Source of the DNA: JANRKB01 sp033763695
GTDB lineage: Bacteria; Planctomycetota; Phycisphaerae; Phycisphaerales; UBA1924
Length of the DNA: 64,000 bases
Reading direction: 5' to 3'
Assembly: GCA_033763695.1 (NCBI GenBank)
Contig: JANRKB010000015.1
Location: forward strand, 4,027 to 68,026
The stretch's first letter is position 1. Each line of letters begins with the position of its first letter. A model generated the notes under the pieces. The model searched no databases and was not told the origin of the DNA. It saw only the letters and a program-made list of their open reading frames with translations. Shown here in pieces: positions 17,582-26,489 of this stretch. The position numbers and the translations under genes were made by a program.

Positions 17582-19977
17582 CACTTTGTCGTTCCTTGCT
17601 TGGCTTGGCCCAACTTGCTTTCACTTGGCTTGTTCTTGACGTTCCGCACCATGAAGTCTGCGATCCGCGAGTAGAGCCGCGTCGTCACGACTGGATCGGG
17701 CACCATGTGCGTGAAGCCCGCGAGCGGCAGGAACTCGAAGTTCTTGCCCGCGCGGAAGAGATTCTGCGTCATCTTCAGGCTGTGCAGGAAGTAGACGTTG
17801 TCGTCCGCCGTGCCGTGGATGATGAGCAGAGGCTTCTCGAGTTTGTCGCAGTAGGTCAGCACGGAACTGGCGTCGTAGCCGGACGGATTCGTCTCAGGCA
17901 GATCCATGTACCGCTCGGTGTAGGCGGTGTCGTAATCGCGCCAGTCGCACACTGGCGCACCCGCGACGCCCGCGTCGTAGATGTCGGGGCGACGCATCGC
18001 GGCCATCGCCGAGAAGTAGCCGCCGAACGACCAGCCGTAAATCCCGACGCGTGACAGATCGAGCTCGGCGTACTTCGCGCCCAGTGCCTTCAGGCCGTCG
18101 ACCTGATCGTTCAGTGGAATGTCGATGAGGTTGTTCTTGATCGCGCGTTCCCAGGCACGGCCGCGATTGGGCGTGCCGCGCCCGTCGAGCGTCACGACAA
18201 CGAAACCATGATCGGCATACCACTGGTGCAGCAGGTAAGCGCGGCGCGACGCCATGACGACGGCAGAGTGCGGCCCGCCATACACCGCAACAAGCACGGG
18301 ATACTTCACGCCCGCCTTGAAGTCCGTCGGTCGAATGATCGCCGCGTGATACTCGCGCTCGCCGCGCACCGTCGTCCACTCAACCTTGGGGTCGAGCGAC
18401 GGCTCTTCCGCGACGCTGCGAACTTCGGCAAGCCGCTTGCCCTCGATCGACTTGACCGTCCACGTCGCGCGGCCGTCCACCGTGCTCGCACTCTCGACGT
18501 ACACCTTGTGATCGTCGCTGAACGCCGCACCAAAGAGCCCACGTCCGCTGGTCATCTGCGTCGGGGTTCCGCCCGTGAGCGGGACACGCCACAGATGTGC
18601 CTGCGTCGGGTCGCCGCTCGCAATCACATACGCCACGCCCGCGGCTTCGTCGACGTCGACGAGTGACCGCAGTCCGAAGTCCGGCGGCGTCAGTGCCATG
18701 ACATCGCCCGATTTCGTGCGAAGTTGAAGAGTCCACGCGCCCGGTTGCTCACTCAGCCAGAGGAAGCGACCGTCCTTCAGCCAGCGCGGCCCATTTCCGC
18801 TCAGGTTCACCCACGCTTCATCGCTCTCGCGGACCAGCGGCACGAGCGCGGGCGACGGCGGGCTCGCCGTAAAGACCTCCAGTTTTGTCTGCAGCCGATT
18901 GAGCAGCGAGATCGTCAGCGGGCCATCTTTGTCCCACTGCACGTCAGCAATGTACGGCAGTTCATCGTGATCCCACGGCAGGCGGAACGTCTTGCCGTTG
19001 CTGTTGATCGGTGCGACGCCGAGGCTGAGCGCGGCATTGTTCTTGCCCGGGCGCGGGTAGCGCCACTCAGCGGCTTCCTTCTCGGGGCTGACGGGGTCGG
19101 CGATGCGCCAGATCTCAACGTTGCTCGTGTCGGTCTGCTGATAGACGATGGCGTTTGAGTTCGGTGACCACCAATAGCCGTGCAGGCGATCAAGTTCTTC
19201 CTGGGCGACAAACTCCGCGAGGCCGTTCGTGAGCGTTGCGGTCGCCCCCCGAGTCAGACGGTCTTCTTCGCCGCTGGCGATGTCGAAGACGTACAGATCG
19301 CCGTCGCGGACGCAGGCGACTTTCGTGGCGTCGGGCGAGAACTGCGGATCGATCGGATAGCCGTGCTCGCTCTTGAGTTCGGTGATCTTGCCGTCGGCAC
19401 GCGTGATCACAAACAGCCGGCCTGAGAGCGGCACGAGAATCTTGTTGCCATCCTTGGAAAGCTGAAACGACGCGATGCCGCGCGAGGTCATGCGCATGCG
19501 CTCGCGGCGAGCGAGTTCTTCGGCCGTCAACTTCTCCTGCCCGCCGCTGAGCACTTGCTCCGCGGTCAGCAGCACGCGTTCCTGCCCGGTACGCGTGTCC
19601 AGTTCATACAGGTCCTGCACAAACGTCCGCGGACCCGACCTCAGAAACAACACCGCGTCGCCGGTTGGAGTCAGCGTGATCGACTTGGGCTGACCGAGCT
19701 GGAAGCGATACGTGAGCGCGTACTGCTCAAGGAACGCCGTGTTGCGGGCAGAGATCGTCGCCGAATCGGTGGCGGTCGCAGTCATCGCGGCTCCATTGTG
19801 TTCGCCGCGATGAGCATCTGACGGCGCGGCACAACCGCTCAGTGCCGCAAGCAGTGCGATCGCGCCCGTGCGGCACATGCGTCCACAGACGCACGAGACG
19901 CCTGCCCGGTTCCGGGCCGGACGCGATGCGGGCAACTGTCCGACAGGATCTCGGAGTGTCAGCGACGGGCGGGTCAT
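17581..19977 (-). CDS. Dipeptidyl peptidase IV-like S9 serine peptidase
   Basis: This 798-residue exported peptidase should remove dipeptides, often X-Pro or X-Ala, from peptide N-termini. It has an N-terminal beta-propeller (residues about 90-520) and a C-terminal alpha/beta hydrolase. The triad is S650 in YGWSFGGYF, D725 in IHGTADDNVYF and H757 in AGFTHMVPD. The propeller contains FVAQEELDR, resembling the conserved double-Glu helix that binds the substrate N-terminus in DPP4. The chosen ATG at 19977 follows GAGGA, but a long Arg-rich stretch precedes the hydrophobic IALLAALSGCAA lipobox-like signal; an alternative ATG at 19878 would give a standard lipoprotein signal. It is coupled to the amidase gene, which suggests a shared role in peptide and wall turnover. 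Confidence 0.93.
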   Translation of the reverse strand: MTRPSLTLRDPVGQLPASRPARNRAGVSCVCGRMCRTGAIALLAALSGCAAPSDAHRGEHNGAAMTATATDSATISARNTAFLEQYALTYRFQLGQPKSITLTPTGDAVLFLRSGPRTFVQDLYELDTRTGQERVLLTAEQVLSGGQEKLTAEELARRERMRMTSRGIASFQLSKDGNKILVPLSGRLFVITRADGKITELKSEHGYPIDPQFSPDATKVACVRDGDLYVFDIASGEEDRLTRGATATLTNGLAEFVAQEELDRLHGYWWSPNSNAIVYQQTDTSNVEIWRIADPVSPEKEAAEWRYPRPGKNNAALSLGVAPINSNGKTFRLPWDHDELPYIADVQWDKDGPLTISLLNRLQTKLEVFTASPPSPALVPLVRESDEAWVNLSGNGPRWLKDGRFLWLSEQPGAWTLQLRTKSGDVMALTPPDFGLRSLVDVDEAAGVAYVIASGDPTQAHLWRVPLTGGTPTQMTSGRGLFGAAFSDDHKVYVESASTVDGRATWTVKSIEGKRLAEVRSVAEEPSLDPKVEWTTVRGEREYHAAIIRPTDFKAGVKYPVLVAVYGGPHSAVVMASRRAYLLHQWYADHGFVVVTLDGRGTPNRGRAWERAIKNNLIDIPLNDQVDGLKALGAKYAELDLSRVGIYGWSFGGYFSAMAAMRRPDIYDAGVAGAPVCDWRDYDTAYTERYMDLPETNPSGYDASSVLTYCDKLEKPLLIIHGTADDNVYFLHSLKMTQNLFRAGKNFEFLPLAGFTHMVPDPVVTTRLYSRIADFMVRNVKNKPSESKLGQAKQGTTK

Positions 19978-20128
19978 CGGGTGTCCTCGTTGCGAGCGGT
20001 GGCGAAGCACCATGTCATACCACCGCGGCGGCTGATTGGCAAAGCAGCCGCACGACAAATGCAGCTCTTCTGCCCAGTTTCATCGGTGGGCCGGCGGACA
20101 CGCCGACCCGCGGCGGCCCGCGGCGACC

Positions 20129-20590
20129 TTAGAGCCCGAGTTCCGTCAGGATCCGCCCCATCACGTCGCGGCTGGAGAACTCATCGCCGACAGGTTGGTA
20201 CGTGATGTTCAGCCGCGTCACTGGCGAGCCTTCCGCCGTCACGGCGTTCTCCGCCACGATGCGAACGCGCGGGAAGTCCGTCGTCCGCGGCGGACGTGCC
20301 GTCACAAAGCCGCTGTCCGCGCCAACACGCGAATCCACGATGACGAAGTAGCGGGCCTCAAGAACCTTGCGTGATGCTTCCACGGCCTTGGCGACGCTCA
20401 CAGAGAGAGGCAGGTCGGCCTTCAGCGTCGTCCCGTTGAAGCGTGTGACGATGCCGGTGCTGCCTTGCGTCTGCGTCGTGGTTTGACAGCCACTGAGCAC
20501 GCCAACGCCGGCGAGGACACAGCCGATGGTGAGCACAAGCGCTCCCAGAGGGCGGATCAGGTGCTTGGAGTTGTTCAACGCGATATTCAT
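20129..20590 (-). CDS. Small lipoprotein of unknown function, DUF3568-like
   Basis: This 153-residue protein has a clear lipoprotein signal peptide: a hydrophobic LGALVLTIGCVLAGVGVLSGC, with the cysteine at about residue 35. The mature part starts with a Thr/Gln-rich linker and then reads LPLSVSVAKAVEASRKVLEARYFVIVDSRVGADSGFV, an alternating helix-strand pattern that recalls the DUF3568 family of small bacterial lipoproteins. No enzymatic motif is visible. The gene follows the NYN ribonuclease by only three bases and is probably cotranscribed with it. The family name is a recollection based on the pattern; the lipoprotein call is firm. Confidence 0.68.
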   Translation of the reverse strand: MNIALNNSKHLIRPLGALVLTIGCVLAGVGVLSGCQTTTQTQGSTGIVTRFNGTTLKADLPLSVSVAKAVEASRKVLEARYFVIVDSRVGADSGFVTARPPRTTDFPRVRIVAENAVTAEGSPVTRLNITYQPVGDEFSSRDVMGRILTELGL

Positions 20591-20593
20591 GAT

Positions 20594-21427
20594 TCAGCCT
20601 TTTCGTTCGGTCTCGTCTCGGTCGGTCTGTCGGGGTGCCGCGCCCTTGCTGCCCTGCTCGCCCGCTCGCGGCGTCTCCGGCGGGAGCCACCGTCGCATGT
20701 CCAGTTCACCCAGCACCAGCCGCTCACGCGGGTCTTGTGCCGCCCGAACCAGCACGGGGTCCCAGATCGGGATCGGCTCCACCGGACCCGGTGAGCGTGG
20801 ACTCGGAGATGGTATCGACTTCGCACGCGAGGCGAGCGATGCTCCCGAGGGTTTGCTTAGCGGAGAGGCGGGGCTTTTCGCCGAGGGCGCAGCCTCTGCC
20901 GAACGCGTCGAAGCCTGAGTCGGAGCCTGGGCTGGAGCCTCGAGCGCTGGGCCGGGATCAAGCCCAAACTCCTCCAGCCAGTGCGCAACTGCATACCGGT
21001 CCAGCGGCACTTCTGTCGCAAACGGCGGCAACCCGTCGCGACGGCGATGTGATTCATCCGCGACCAGTTGTTCGAGGAATGTGCGACTGTCCAGCACCGC
21101 GGCCCGGACCCGCCGTGCCGCCTTCTGCACCCGCCGATCGCTGCTGACCACCAGCCAGGTCCGCGCGGCACTGGCCGTTGCGAGCATTTCCTCGATCACC
21201 GCGTCCGCTTCTTGAAGACTGCCGGAGAAGCGAATCGTCGCGCCGTCCGAGACCTCGCTACCCGCTCGCCCATTACTCGCGTGGCCGTCGCACACGAGGG
21301 TGATGCGCCTTCCGGCATGACGCGAACGCCGGATCAGGCGCAACAGATCATGCACCTCAAGCCCGGCAAGCCGCGGCGGAAGCACGCCGGGCGTATGCAG
21401 CACGTTGTAGACATCGACAAGCAGCAC
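20594..21427 (-). CDS. NYN/YacP-like RNase domain protein
   Basis: This 277-residue protein starts with MLLVDVYNVLHTPGVLP and continues with ITLVCDGHAS, then DAVIEEML and TWLVVSSDRRVQKAARR. The pattern (D-x-Y/G-N-V-x-H, then V-x-D-G, then A-D-x-x-I-x-x-x, then S-D) is that of the NYN (PIN-like) nuclease domain of the YacP/Rae1 group, which cuts RNA, in the best-studied cases at ribosomes. The acidic residues of the metal site all appear present. The second half is a low-complexity Ala/Pro/Ser-rich linker ending in a charged C-terminal segment, unlike the short YacP proteins. The start is GTG at 21427. It is followed three bases later by the lipoprotein gene and preceded by rdgB. Confidence 0.8.
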   Translation of the reverse strand: MLLVDVYNVLHTPGVLPPRLAGLEVHDLLRLIRRSRHAGRRITLVCDGHASNGRAGSEVSDGATIRFSGSLQEADAVIEEMLATASAARTWLVVSSDRRVQKAARRVRAAVLDSRTFLEQLVADESHRRRDGLPPFATEVPLDRYAVAHWLEEFGLDPGPALEAPAQAPTQASTRSAEAAPSAKSPASPLSKPSGASLASRAKSIPSPSPRSPGPVEPIPIWDPVLVRAAQDPRERLVLGELDMRRWLPPETPRAGEQGSKGAAPRQTDRDETERKG

Positions 21428-21500
21428 GCGTGCAAGGAGCGTAGTGCCGTCCGATCCACGGATCGAAATGATGGACGCTCGCGCGGCAGCGGCGTTCTTA

Positions 21501-22205
21501 TCACAGATCGACTAATGCGCCCGCACGCACCAGCGATCCGATGCGATCCGCCATGGCGCGAGCCGCATGCCCGCGATGGCTCAGGCGGTTCTTTTCTTCC
21601 GGCGGCAACTCCGCGCTCACGCGGGAGTAGTCCGGGGCGACCAAGAACAGCGGGTCATAGCCAAAGCCGTTCTCGCCCTTGGGCACTTCGGGCGGCACGC
21701 CAATCAGCCCCTCAAACGTTCCTTGCGTACTGGCAATCACGCGCGGCGTCGCCCCCGGCGTCGGGATGGCCAGCGTCATCACGCACACGAAACGTGCCGA
21801 ACGTCGCAGACGCGGCACGTCTGCCAGTTCTCGCAGCACCCGCCCGTTGTTCCCCGCGTCGCGATCTGGACGCGTCATTCCGGTCTCGCGACCGTCGGTG
21901 CAGTAGTGGCTGCTGATCACCCCCGGGCGGCCGTCGAGCGCATCGATCTCCAACCCCGAATCGTCCGCCAGGGCGGGCAAGCCAAGCTGCGTGGCGTAAG
22001 ACTCCGCCTTGATCCGAGCGTTTGTGTCAAACGTCGTCCCCGTCTCCTTGGGTTCCTGCAGCGGCACGAGCGTCTGGATTTCATGCAGCCCGAGCAACTG
22101 CACGCCCGTCAAGCCGCACGCGGCGAAGATTGCCCGCAGTTCATCGAGCTTGTGCGGGTTGCCGGTTGCGAGGACGATGCGGACGGGTTGAGTCTTGGGC
22201 GGCAT
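21501..22205 (-). CDS. rdgB: Non-canonical purine NTP pyrophosphatase (RdgB/HAM1)
   Basis: This 234-residue enzyme hydrolyses dITP, ITP and XTP to the monophosphates, cleaning the nucleotide pool. Motifs in order are RIVLATGNPHKLDELRAIF (the S/T-x-N-x-x-K motif), ETGTTFDTNARIKAESYA, ALADDSGLEIDALDGRPGVISSHY and GENGFGYDPLFLV, ending with LSHRGHAARAM. It is about 30 residues longer than Escherichia coli RdgB, mainly between the ADDSGL motif and the C-terminal half. The ATG at 22205 sits just before the first conserved strand; the frame is open to 22556 but that part is not conserved. It heads the long minus-strand run and is divergent from the secreted metallopeptidase at 22454. Confidence 0.95.
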   Translation of the reverse strand: MPPKTQPVRIVLATGNPHKLDELRAIFAACGLTGVQLLGLHEIQTLVPLQEPKETGTTFDTNARIKAESYATQLGLPALADDSGLEIDALDGRPGVISSHYCTDGRETGMTRPDRDAGNNGRVLRELADVPRLRRSARFVCVMTLAIPTPGATPRVIASTQGTFEGLIGVPPEVPKGENGFGYDPLFLVAPDYSRVSAELPPEEKNRLSHRGHAARAMADRIGSLVRAGALVDL

Positions 22206-22453
22206 ACCCGGGATTATCCGCGGCCGGAGAATCCAAGATCGGTCTCCCCGGCCACATTGCAGATATCGGACGCATTTGATGCTTGCAGTTTCCTGCGAGT
22301 TTTGGTCTACTCCACTTCTCGCCGCGTGCTCCCTCGAGATGACCCTTGTGACGGGTTTCAAGGCTTTCCAGTTGGCCACGATCGATTGGTGTTCGGGCGA
22401 GAGATTCCGGGGTTGTGTCATTTCCGAGTGTTCTTGCAGCAAGGGAGAGATGA

Positions 22454-25219
22454 GTGAAGAACCATGCCACGCGCGTGTCGCGCTCGATTGTCGCTTTGTT
22501 TGTGATCGCCGGAATGGCGGCGTCACTGCAAGCGGGACAAGCAGGTCGCGCCGCATCGACGCAGCGTCAACAGGCCGCGCAGCAGTCGCTGACGGACCGA
22601 TTCCCCGGTATTCAGTTCCAGAATGATGCCGCAGGCGCGGGACGCCTCAAGACGATCTTCGGCGTGCCCATGCATGCTGGCAATACGCCGCAGGCCGCCG
22701 TGGATGCGTTCCTCGCGACAGACATCGACACGTTCGGCGTGCCCGACATTGAACTGTGGCAGGACCATGTGTGGGACATCTCGGGCGGCGACTTCACGAT
22801 CGCTCGCTTCCACCAGACGATCGACGGCATTCCGGTCGAGAACGCGCTGGGCCGCGTCCTGGTGCGGAACTTCGGCGACGGAACGCCGGGTCGCGCGGCA
22901 TCGCATGTGGTGATGGTGACGGGCGTCTTTGCGCAGAAGCCCGAAGGCGGCTTTGCCGCGGACACGGTGACGGCGGAACAGGCCGTCGCCAACCTTCGCG
23001 CGATGGAAGGTCTGCCCAACTGGTCTCAGCCCGAGATGGTGATCTTCTTCGGTGAAGGCGAGTACGGCACCGCGAAGCGCTGCTGGAAGGTTCGCGGCGA
23101 CGCGCCCGCCATCGGACAGCCCATCGAGCGGATCTACTTTGTGGATGCCGCAACAGGCGACGTCGTGCATGTCCGCAACAACATCCACAACATCGACGTG
23201 ACGGGCACGGCTCAGGCGTTCGCGACGCCCGGCACCAAGCCCGACATCGCCGGCAACACACCGGTGCTGCTGAACGTGCCCAAGCTCAACATCAGCATCA
23301 CGGGCGGTTCGTCGGCCTATTCAACCAGCACCGGCGCCTTCACGATTGCCAACCCGGGCAGCACCCCGGTGACGATCACGACCAATGCCAGCGCAGGCCG
23401 CTGGGTGAATGTGAACCCGACGGCGGGCTCGGAAATCAGCGCATCGACGAGCGCGACGCCGGGCACGCCCACGAACATCGTGCTCAACACCGCGCCGAGC
23501 GAACTCTTGACGGCACAGGCGAACGTGCTGATTCACACGACCGCCGTGCACGACTACTTCCGCGATCGTCTGGGCGCGGGTCCGATCCCGGGCATCGACA
23601 TTCAGATTGTCGCGAACACCGGCGTGAGCGGAACGTGCAACGCGTTCTTTAGCCCCTCGGCCCAGACGATCAACTTCTACAACGCCGGCGGCGGCTGCTC
23701 CAACACCGCGTACAGCACCGTCATCGTCCACGAGTATGGCCACTTCATCGTCGATCGCCTCGGCCTCGGTCAGGGCGGCTTTGGCGAAGGCTTCGGCGAC
23801 TCCAATGCCGTGCTGATGTACGACGTCGGCATCGTCGGTGAGAACTTCCAGGGCACCAGCCCGGTCCGCAACATCGACACGGCGAACCAGCAGTATCCGT
23901 GTACGAGCACGGCGATTCACACCTGCGGCCAGATCGTCGCCGGTGTGTGGCGCGACATTCGCCTGAACCTCGGCACCTCGCTCGGATCGGCCGCCGGGCT
24001 GAACGCGGCCCGCAACCTGCACGTCGCGTGGGCACCGGTGACTGCGGGCGGCGAGGGCAGCAGCTTCCTGAACTCTGCCAACCCCACCACTGCCATCGAA
24101 GTCCTCACGCTTGACGACAACGACGGCGACCTGAGCAACTGCACGCCCAACTACGCCGCCATCACTGCGGCATTTACCAAGCACGGCGTGCCGGTGCCCA
24201 AGCCCAGCCTCACCGCGTCGTTCGTGGGCGATCAGCCCAGCATCATCACCCCGAATCTGCCCAAGATCGTCACGATCAGTTCGCCGACGAGCGCGGGTAC
24301 GGCGATGGCGCTCGTGTATCGCGTCAACGGCGGTTCCTACACCACGCTCGCGATGACCGAAAGCCCCAGCGGCACGTTCAGCGCGGCACTTCCTGCGACG
24401 GCATGCCCCGGCACCATCAACTACTACATCCAGCGCACGAGTGGTTCGTGCGCCGCGTACCTCCCCGCTGCCGCACCGACCACGGTCTACACGGCCTCAG
24501 TGGCCGGCAGCAGCGCAACTCCCATCAGTGATACCTTCCAGAGCAACCTGGGCTGGACTGTCAGCAACACCACCGGCCTCACCGCCGGCGCTTGGGCCCG
24601 CGGCATCCCGGCGAACGGCAATCGCGGCGACCCGACCGCTGACTACGACGGCTCGGGCCAGTGCTACGTCACCCAGAACGTCGCGGGTGACAGCGATGTC
24701 GACGGCGGCGGCACCTATCTCATCAGCCCCACCTTCAACGCCAGCGGCGGCGATGCCTACGTCTCCTATGCCCGCTGGTACTCCAACAACTTCGGTGGCG
24801 CTCCGGAAACCGACACGTTCGTCGTTGAGATCTCGAACAACAACGGCTCGACGTGGACGAATCTTGAGACCGTTGGCCCGTCGGGCACCGAAGTCCGCGG
24901 CGGGTGGTTCTACAAGACCTTCCGCATCGCCGACAAGATCGCGCCCAGCAGCACGATGAAGGTGCGATTCCTCGCTCAGGATCTGGGCACGGGCTCGGTG
25001 GTTGAGGCGGGCGTCGATGCGTTCAAGGTCGACGTGCTGACGTGCCCCCCGCCGTGCGCTGCTGACTTCAACAACGACGGCTTCCTCGACTTCACAGACT
25101 TCGATGCGTTCGTCGCAGCGTTCGAGGTCGGTGCGCCAAGCGGCGACTTCAACAACGACGGCTTCATCGACTTCACCGACTTCGATGCGTACGTCGCCGC
25201 GTTTGAAGCTGGTTGCTGA
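22454..25219 (+). CDS. Secreted M36/thermolysin-like metallopeptidase with GC-type dockerin
   Basis: This 921-residue protein has a signal peptide (SIVALFVIAGMAASLQAG), a fungalysin/thermolysin-type propeptide region at about 80-200 (including FTIARFHQTIDGIPVENALGR), and a zinc metallopeptidase core. HEYGH at 426-430 gives two zinc histidines and the catalytic glutamate; E445 in GGFGEGFGD is the likely third ligand, the gluzincin pattern. A beta-sandwich-like domain (about 590-680) and a jelly-roll-like domain (about 700-865) follow. The end is two D-F-N-N-D-G repeats (868-921) closing in Gly-Cys, the GC-type dockerin of planctomycetes. It probably digests extracellular protein. The GTG start at 22454 follows AGGGAG. 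A strong terminator lies 35 bases after the stop. Confidence 0.85.
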   Translation: MKNHATRVSRSIVALFVIAGMAASLQAGQAGRAASTQRQQAAQQSLTDRFPGIQFQNDAAGAGRLKTIFGVPMHAGNTPQAAVDAFLATDIDTFGVPDIELWQDHVWDISGGDFTIARFHQTIDGIPVENALGRVLVRNFGDGTPGRAASHVVMVTGVFAQKPEGGFAADTVTAEQAVANLRAMEGLPNWSQPEMVIFFGEGEYGTAKRCWKVRGDAPAIGQPIERIYFVDAATGDVVHVRNNIHNIDVTGTAQAFATPGTKPDIAGNTPVLLNVPKLNISITGGSSAYSTSTGAFTIANPGSTPVTITTNASAGRWVNVNPTAGSEISASTSATPGTPTNIVLNTAPSELLTAQANVLIHTTAVHDYFRDRLGAGPIPGIDIQIVANTGVSGTCNAFFSPSAQTINFYNAGGGCSNTAYSTVIVHEYGHFIVDRLGLGQGGFGEGFGDSNAVLMYDVGIVGENFQGTSPVRNIDTANQQYPCTSTAIHTCGQIVAGVWRDIRLNLGTSLGSAAGLNAARNLHVAWAPVTAGGEGSSFLNSANPTTAIEVLTLDDNDGDLSNCTPNYAAITAAFTKHGVPVPKPSLTASFVGDQPSIITPNLPKIVTISSPTSAGTAMALVYRVNGGSYTTLAMTESPSGTFSAALPATACPGTINYYIQRTSGSCAAYLPAAAPTTVYTASVAGSSATPISDTFQSNLGWTVSNTTGLTAGAWARGIPANGNRGDPTADYDGSGQCYVTQNVAGDSDVDGGGTYLISPTFNASGGDAYVSYARWYSNNFGGAPETDTFVVEISNNNGSTWTNLETVGPSGTEVRGGWFYKTFRIADKIAPSSTMKVRFLAQDLGTGSVVEAGVDAFKVDVLTCPPPCAADFNNDGFLDFTDFDAFVAAFEVGAPSGDFNNDGFIDFTDFDAYVAAFEAGC

Positions 25220-25254
25220 GTCGCAGCACCCGGTTGACATCATGACGAAATGAA

Positions 25255-25284
25255 GCGGGCTCCCCGAGTGGGGAGCCCGCTTTC
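25255..25284 (+). terminator. Rho-independent terminator after the metallopeptidase gene
   Basis: An 11-base stem, GCGGGCTCCCC, loop GAGT, then GGGGAGCCCGC followed by TTTC, lies 35 bases after the stop codon at 25219. It can also end transcription of the converging oxidoreductase gene, whose stop is at 25357. Confidence 0.85.
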
Positions 25285-25356
25285 TTGCGCGATTGAACTT
25301 TCAATGCGTCGGTTGCGAAACACTTCGCTCCGCATCCATGCCGCCTGCGTGCGGGC

Positions 25357-26361
25357 TTAGCCCTTTGCGAGGCGGTTGGCGGCTTCGACCGCGACCGCGG
25401 CCTGCAGGCCGTCGTTGAACGTCGCCAGGCCGAGGTTCTTCGCGCCCTGAGCGGCGTCGGCGAATGCGACGAGCTGGCGCGCGAAGCGGACATCGTGTGC
25501 TTCGACGGCGTAGGTCTCAGCCTTGCCGTTCAGGTCCTTGAAGACCAGTTCCAGCGGCTTCTCGTAGTCGTAGTGGAACGAGCCGCTGGTGCCAAACAGC
25601 GAGAGCGTGAAGCGGCAGGTCTCGGCCCAGCCGCTGATGATCACACCTGCGACGCCGGTGCCGATGTTGGCCCCGCCGTCGGTGTTCGACTTGATGAGCA
25701 CGGTGGCTGCCGTCTCGGCGCGGCCCGGCCACTTGTGCGCAAAGACCGAGCCCTTGATGTCGCCGAAGCCGACGACGAAGTGGAACAGGTCGAGGCTGTG
25801 GCAGCCCATGTCGATGAACGCGCCGCCGCCGGATGCCGCCATGTCGCTGAACCACTTGGTTTCGTGGCCCGGCAGGTCGCAGGCGAAGGCGTTCTCGAAA
25901 CGCAGCAGCTTGCCGATCTTGCCCGCGGCGATCTGCTTCTTCATCTCGAGGATCGCCGGCGCGAAACGATGGCAGTACGCCACCGCCGAGGTCACATCGC
26001 TGTGCTTGCGGCTCACTTCAACGAGCTTCTGAGCGTCGGCGACGGTGTGGGCGATGGGCTTCTCAGTCAGCACCGCCAGCTTGTGCTCCAGCGCCTTGGT
26101 GATGATCGGCACGCGGACCGACGGCGGGGTGCAGACCACCACACCATTGAGCTCCAGACCCTTGGCGGCGGCGAAGAGCTCGTCGGGTGAAGCGAACGCC
26201 TTGGCACCCAGATCGGTCGCCATCTTGGTGCGGTTGGCCTCAACCGGGTCAACCACCGCGACGACCTGCACGCGGCCATTGCTGGCCTTGGCGGCGCCCG
26301 CGTGGGCGTTGGCGATGCCACCGGCACCGATCAGGGCAACTTTGAAGACGTTCGAGGCCAT
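25357..26361 (-). CDS. Gfo/Idh/MocA-family oxidoreductase
   Basis: This 334-residue protein is an NAD(P)-dependent oxidoreductase, probably acting on a sugar or sugar derivative. The Rossmann motif is VALIGAGGIANAHAGA near the N-terminus; LTEKPIAHTV holds the family's E-K-P motif, and GGGAFIDMGCHSLDLFHFV is the conserved G-G-G-x-x-x-D-x-G-x-H-x-x-D substrate motif. The chosen ATG at 26361 follows AGGAG by eight bases. There is no Tat signal, so it is cytoplasmic. It is divergent from a family-10-like glycosidase at 26490 and close to a sugar isomerase gene, a common planctomycete grouping. The substrate is unknown. A paralogue is at 32223. Confidence 0.93.
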   Translation of the reverse strand: MASNVFKVALIGAGGIANAHAGAAKASNGRVQVVAVVDPVEANRTKMATDLGAKAFASPDELFAAAKGLELNGVVVCTPPSVRVPIITKALEHKLAVLTEKPIAHTVADAQKLVEVSRKHSDVTSAVAYCHRFAPAILEMKKQIAAGKIGKLLRFENAFACDLPGHETKWFSDMAASGGGAFIDMGCHSLDLFHFVVGFGDIKGSVFAHKWPGRAETAATVLIKSNTDGGANIGTGVAGVIISGWAETCRFTLSLFGTSGSFHYDYEKPLELVFKDLNGKAETYAVEAHDVRFARQLVAFADAAQGAKNLGLATFNDGLQAAVAVEAANRLAKG

Positions 26362-26489
26362 GGACAAACTCCTGGAATCCAATCCCGCCCACGATCGCAA
26401 CCGGCGACTTGGCGGTATGCTGGGCGGGTAAGATTATGAAACACTACCGGCCGGTAGGCCCCGCGCGGGGCAGAGATAAGGGTAGACCC

